Assembly: GCF_040412425.1 (NCBI RefSeq)
Contig: NC_089781.1
Coordinates: 52,949,727 to 53,013,726, forward strand
DNA: 64,000 nucleotides
Direction of reading: 5' to 3'
DNA from: Macrobrachium rosenbergii
Lineage: Eukaryota; Arthropoda; Malacostraca; Decapoda; Palaemonidae
Notes under the pieces: generated by a model
Told to the model about the DNA's origin: nothing
The model's database searches: none
The model's input: only the letters and a program-made list of their open reading frames with translations
Position numbers and translations under genes: made by a program
Shown: one piece after another, positions 61,256-64,000 of the stretch
Position numbering within the stretch: the first letter of the stretch is position 1
Layout: the number at the start of each line of letters is the position of its first letter

Positions 61256-61539
61256 ACAGACAAATAATTTTTTTCTCTCATCTCTTCTTCTTATAGATTT
61301 ACTGTATTCAAATATTTTCTGAGAGAGAGAGAGAGACAGAAATAATTTTTTTCTCACATCTCTTCTCTTATAGATTTACTTTCTCCTGCAGCCAGTTAGG
61401 TTGCGGCCAGTCGTCCCCTACGGCCAGTTGGGCTGCGGCCAGTCGGCGACGGCCAGTTGGACGACGGCCAGTTGGACGACGGCCAGTCGGCAACAGCCAG
61501 TTGTCCCATTCCCACAAACTAAGGGCTCTTATTCGCTCA

Positions 61540-62592
61540 TTCCACTAGGGGACCCCTTGACATTTTGTACGAAGCTTGGGCGGACCCCTAGAAAGCAGCA
61601 TGGGCAGAGAATCTCCCCCACATCCAGCGGAACCCTAAAGCACCCTGGGCCGTGGCTCAAGCTCACAAAGCAGCAACCCACAAGAGCAGTTTATGGAAGC
61701 CAAAATCCACAGAGGTAGGAGAACAGGTGGTAGTACTGTGTTTGGGAGCCACTCACCCCCTTGAAACCCAGTTCACAGGCCCCCCACAAGATCCTGGGAA
61801 AGAAGGGCCAACTGAACTACTTAGTGGACTGTGACAAGAGGAGAGCGAAGTGGCTCCACATCAACCTACTCAAGCCTTTAAGGGGCAGGGCCACCCCAGA
61901 GGTGGCACCTCAAGAGCCCCCTTACTCGGGACCAATGATAGGCTCGGTGGGGAAGGCTCCCCCACCCGAGAAGAATTCAGAAGTCCTGGCAAACTTAGCA
62001 TACATCATGCCAGGACTCGACGAGGCCAGAAGACAACACATCAAAACCCTTCTATCAAGTTATCCGCAGGTGACACAAGACCAGTTGGGGTGTACTTCGG
62101 TGACGGAGCACACCATCAACCTTGAGGACTCCACACAGCCCCTTACACAAGGGTACTATAAGGTGAACATTCAACGTGCTGAGAGGATGCAGGCAAAAGT
62201 GCAGCTCCAGCTGGAATTGGGCCTGATCGAGAAGTTGCAGTCCCTGGGCCTCCCCAGTGGTGTTAGTACTGAAAGAAGGTGGCAGGGATTGGCTTTGCAT
62301 AGATTTTCAGAAGCTGAATGCTGTGAAAAAGCCCAAGCTATACCCACTATCCCGCACAGAGGCATGCCTGGACAGCCTGGGTCAGGCCCCCTTTCTAAGC
62401 AAAACTAACTCAGAAAAGGGGTATGGGCAAGTGCTGCTGTCACAGGAATCCAGGCCCTTAACAGCGTTCTCTGTGCCCATTGGTCACTACCAGGGCAAAG
62501 TCATCCCTTTCGGCTTTAAGAATGCTCCGAACTGCTTTCAGCAACTCGTCAAAGAGGTCTTAGCAGGCATCCTGATTAGTTCACTTAGATGA
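61540..62592 (+). pseudogene. Gypsy integrase C-terminus joined in frame to RT N-terminus
   Basis: Frames at 61545-61760 read GPLDILYEAWADP, AQAHKAATHKS and PLETQFTGP (integrase C-terminal region). A single open frame, 61761-62408, then encodes KILGKKGQLNYLVDCDKRRA with WLHINLLKPL (integrase end), a linker, and EHTINLEDSTQPLTQGYYKV through LELGLIEKLQSLGLPSGV (RT N-terminus). RT continues in another frame, 62257-62592: DWLCIDFQKLNAV, YPLSRTEACLDSLGQAPFLS and VIPFGFKNAPNCFQQLV. Frameshifts lie near 62270 and 62590. Confidence 0.8.
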
Positions 62593-62593
62593 C

Positions 62594-63360
62594 ATAGTCG
62601 TCTTCACTAAAACCTGGGAGGAGCATCTACAAATCTAGCACAAGTTCTAGAGGTATTACAAAAGGCTTCCAGGTGGTCAACCTGAGGAAGTGCCAATTCG
62701 GGGTAGCTGATATTACCTATCTGGGCCATGTCATAGGCAATGGCAAGTTGATGCCGAAGGATGCCAATGTTCAGGCCACCAGGGAGATGCCCTATCCTAC
62801 CACAAAGAATGATGCCCAATGGTTTTTGGGGATGGTGCAATACTTTAGGTGCTTCATTCCAGGTCTCTCAGAAGCAGCTGCCCCCATAACCAACTTGTTC
62901 AAGAGGAATCAGCAATTTCACTGCAACCCAGAATGCAAGAAGGCCTATGACCACCTCAAGGGAGTCCTAATCAGCAAACCGGCACTAAGGACCCCAGACT
63001 ACGACCAACTGTTCTATCTAGGAGTAGATGCCAGTGACATAGGAGTAGGTGCCATTTTGTTCCAAGAGAAGGACCAGATGCACCACCCTATTCTGTACTA
63101 ATTTAAAAAGGTATAGTACCATTGAAAAGGAATTCCTGGGGTTGGTCCTGGCAATGGAGCACTTTGAAGACTATCTTGCAGACCATCAGTTCCCGCTGAC
63201 CGTCCTGACAGATCATAATCTGCTAGTCTACCTGACAAACTTCAGGAATCAAAATAAGAGACTTATGCAATGGTGCAGTGATCTCCAAGACTACAATTGG
63301 ATGATCCAACACATAAAGGACACTGATAATAGAATAGCTGATGTGCAATCTCAACACTAA
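62594..63360 (+). pseudogene. Gypsy RT catalytic block to RNase H
   Basis: The RT catalytic block reads LVHLDDIVVFTKTWEEHL (62577-62630, the YxDD box kept as HLDD), followed by a stop and frameshift. Then come VNLRKCQFGVADITYLGHVI (from about 62676), WFLGMVQYFRCFIPGLSEAA and RNase H (LGVDASDIGVGAILFQ, about 63020). A frameshift near 63100 leads to YSTIEKEFLGLVLAMEHFED, LTDHNLLVYL and HIKDTDNRIADVQSQ, ending at a stop at 63360. Nothing resembling integrase follows. Confidence 0.8.
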
Positions 63361-63365
63361 GCTGA

Positions 63366-64000
63366 CCTACAAGACTTGTACATATTAGTAACTGTAAACA
63401 AACTTATTCCAATTCTCAATAAGAGCTAATTAGCCCTTGGCACTCTTGGCACATTGCTTGTGTATACAGAGTATTCCTGGCACCTTAATCAAAGAGGGTT
63501 ACCCAGGTTGACTCTCATGTAGGTCGTATGAACAATTAAGTATAATAAGTTAGAACTGTTCTCTGGCTCCAACAAGCTGAAGAGCATGTCCTAACCATCT
63601 CAGCATTTCTGTTGCAATACTTTTCACATCCTGTTGTATTTTTTGAATCATTGTATTCTCTTTAGCATTTCACATAGCGTATGTAATCCCTGAACAGTAA
63701 TATTATTACCTGTATTTACCTGTATTAAGCTCACTGCTACTTGATATGGTGCTGCGGTAGCTGGATCCTAGGCATTTTCAGTAGTGGGGCGCAACTCGAA
63801 TCTTAATTTAAGCTAAGATTACATTTGGACTGTCGTCAGAGATAGCATAGTTAAATGTCCGCAGATGTCTTAAATTAAGTGTTAGGGAGATTAAGTTAAG
63901 TTAGCTAGCAAGCTCACTCCTCCTCAGGGGATAGGTTAGGGTATAGCTCAGACTATTTCCATTTTCATAGGTAAAGACCTTCACACCCGAAATGAAGTGG
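63366..64000. other. Unassigned sequence after the gypsy element
   Basis: By position this should hold the 3' LTR of the gypsy copy, but with no second copy in the window its borders cannot be drawn. No gene is seen. Confidence 0.4.

Larger units (their letters stand above)
55530..61506 (-). mobile_element. Mutator-like element (MULE) with repeat-rich TIRs, interrupted
   Basis: Both ends start GGACAACTGG inward (55530 and, inverted, 61506) and consist of repeated AACTGGCCG / GACTGGCCG blocks over about 90-120 bp, ending in a shared GGCCGTAGGGGA. The element encodes a FLYWCH-MULE transposase on the minus strand and contains an Academ-like copy (55620-59279) inside its left repeat block. Without that insertion it is about 2.3 kb. 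No matching 8-10 bp duplication is seen in the flanks (CCGGGTCTA versus CATTCCCAC), so one end may be rearranged. Confidence 0.75.
61507..63365 (+). mobile_element. Ty3/gypsy element with integrase before RT (Gmr1-like order), 5'-truncated
   Basis: The sequence beginning right at the MULE end is the C-terminal part of a gypsy integrase, followed in order by RT and RNase H. RNase H is the last domain, followed by a stop. The same order occurs in the copy at 24894-27895. The 5' part (LTR, gag, protease, integrase core) is missing and the 3' LTR was not recognised. Confidence 0.75.

Overview
The window is animal nuclear DNA, most likely from a decapod crustacean. It is AT-rich, has long (TA)n, (GA)n/(CT)n and (ATT)n tracts, and is dominated by satellite arrays and decayed transposons. 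It also holds a short TTAGG tract and two interspersed repeats (18028-18170 and 27896-28260) that I recognise from memory as abundant in shrimp, crab and crayfish genomes. No prokaryotic gene or operon is present.

The only host gene I can support is trehalase (Treh, GH37) on the minus strand. Coding exon 1 (37989-37862, signal peptide and start of the mature protein) and exon 2 (22623-22458, first conserved GH37 block) are separated by a 15.2-kb intron. Canonical splice sites and matching phase (AG|T) rebuild the trehalase PPCDS-IYCHG block. No later exon was recognised, so the next intron probably runs for more than 22 kb off the left edge. Nearly everything from 1 to 37861 is therefore probably intronic.

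Left part. A 62-bp pyrimidine-rich satellite (1450-11050, about 155 units) is preceded by diverged units in the opposite orientation. Next comes a minus-strand Ty3/gypsy (Mag-like) gag split by a 4-kb BEL/Pao element (12083-16110); a TGCA target duplication restores the gag frame. The BEL copy carries an SGNH-hydrolase-like fragment ahead of gag and has lost most of pol plus the start of its 3' LTR. Two minus-strand LINE fragments (18380-19805, 20614-21760) and a tRNA-derived SINE follow.

Intron 1 holds a Ty3/gypsy copy whose integrase lies upstream of reverse transcriptase (24894-27895), a LINE fragment inserted in its gag, a decapod foldback repeat, a two-tier 43/87-bp satellite (30590-34870) and an RTE-type RT fragment.

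Right part. An Academ-like DNA transposon (38378-44155; XPG/FEN-like nuclease, Cys-rich tail, TTA duplication) is followed by a tandem array of tRNA-like units, LTR-like and unassigned DNA, and a triplet of CRE-like sites. A Mutator-like element (55530-61506) encodes an open FLYWCH/MULE transposase and is itself interrupted by a second, internally deleted Academ-like copy (55620-59279, GTA duplication). A second gypsy copy with integrase-before-RT order (61507-63365) ends the window. The two Academ copies share a conserved non-coding leader and YY1/Pho-like subterminal motifs.
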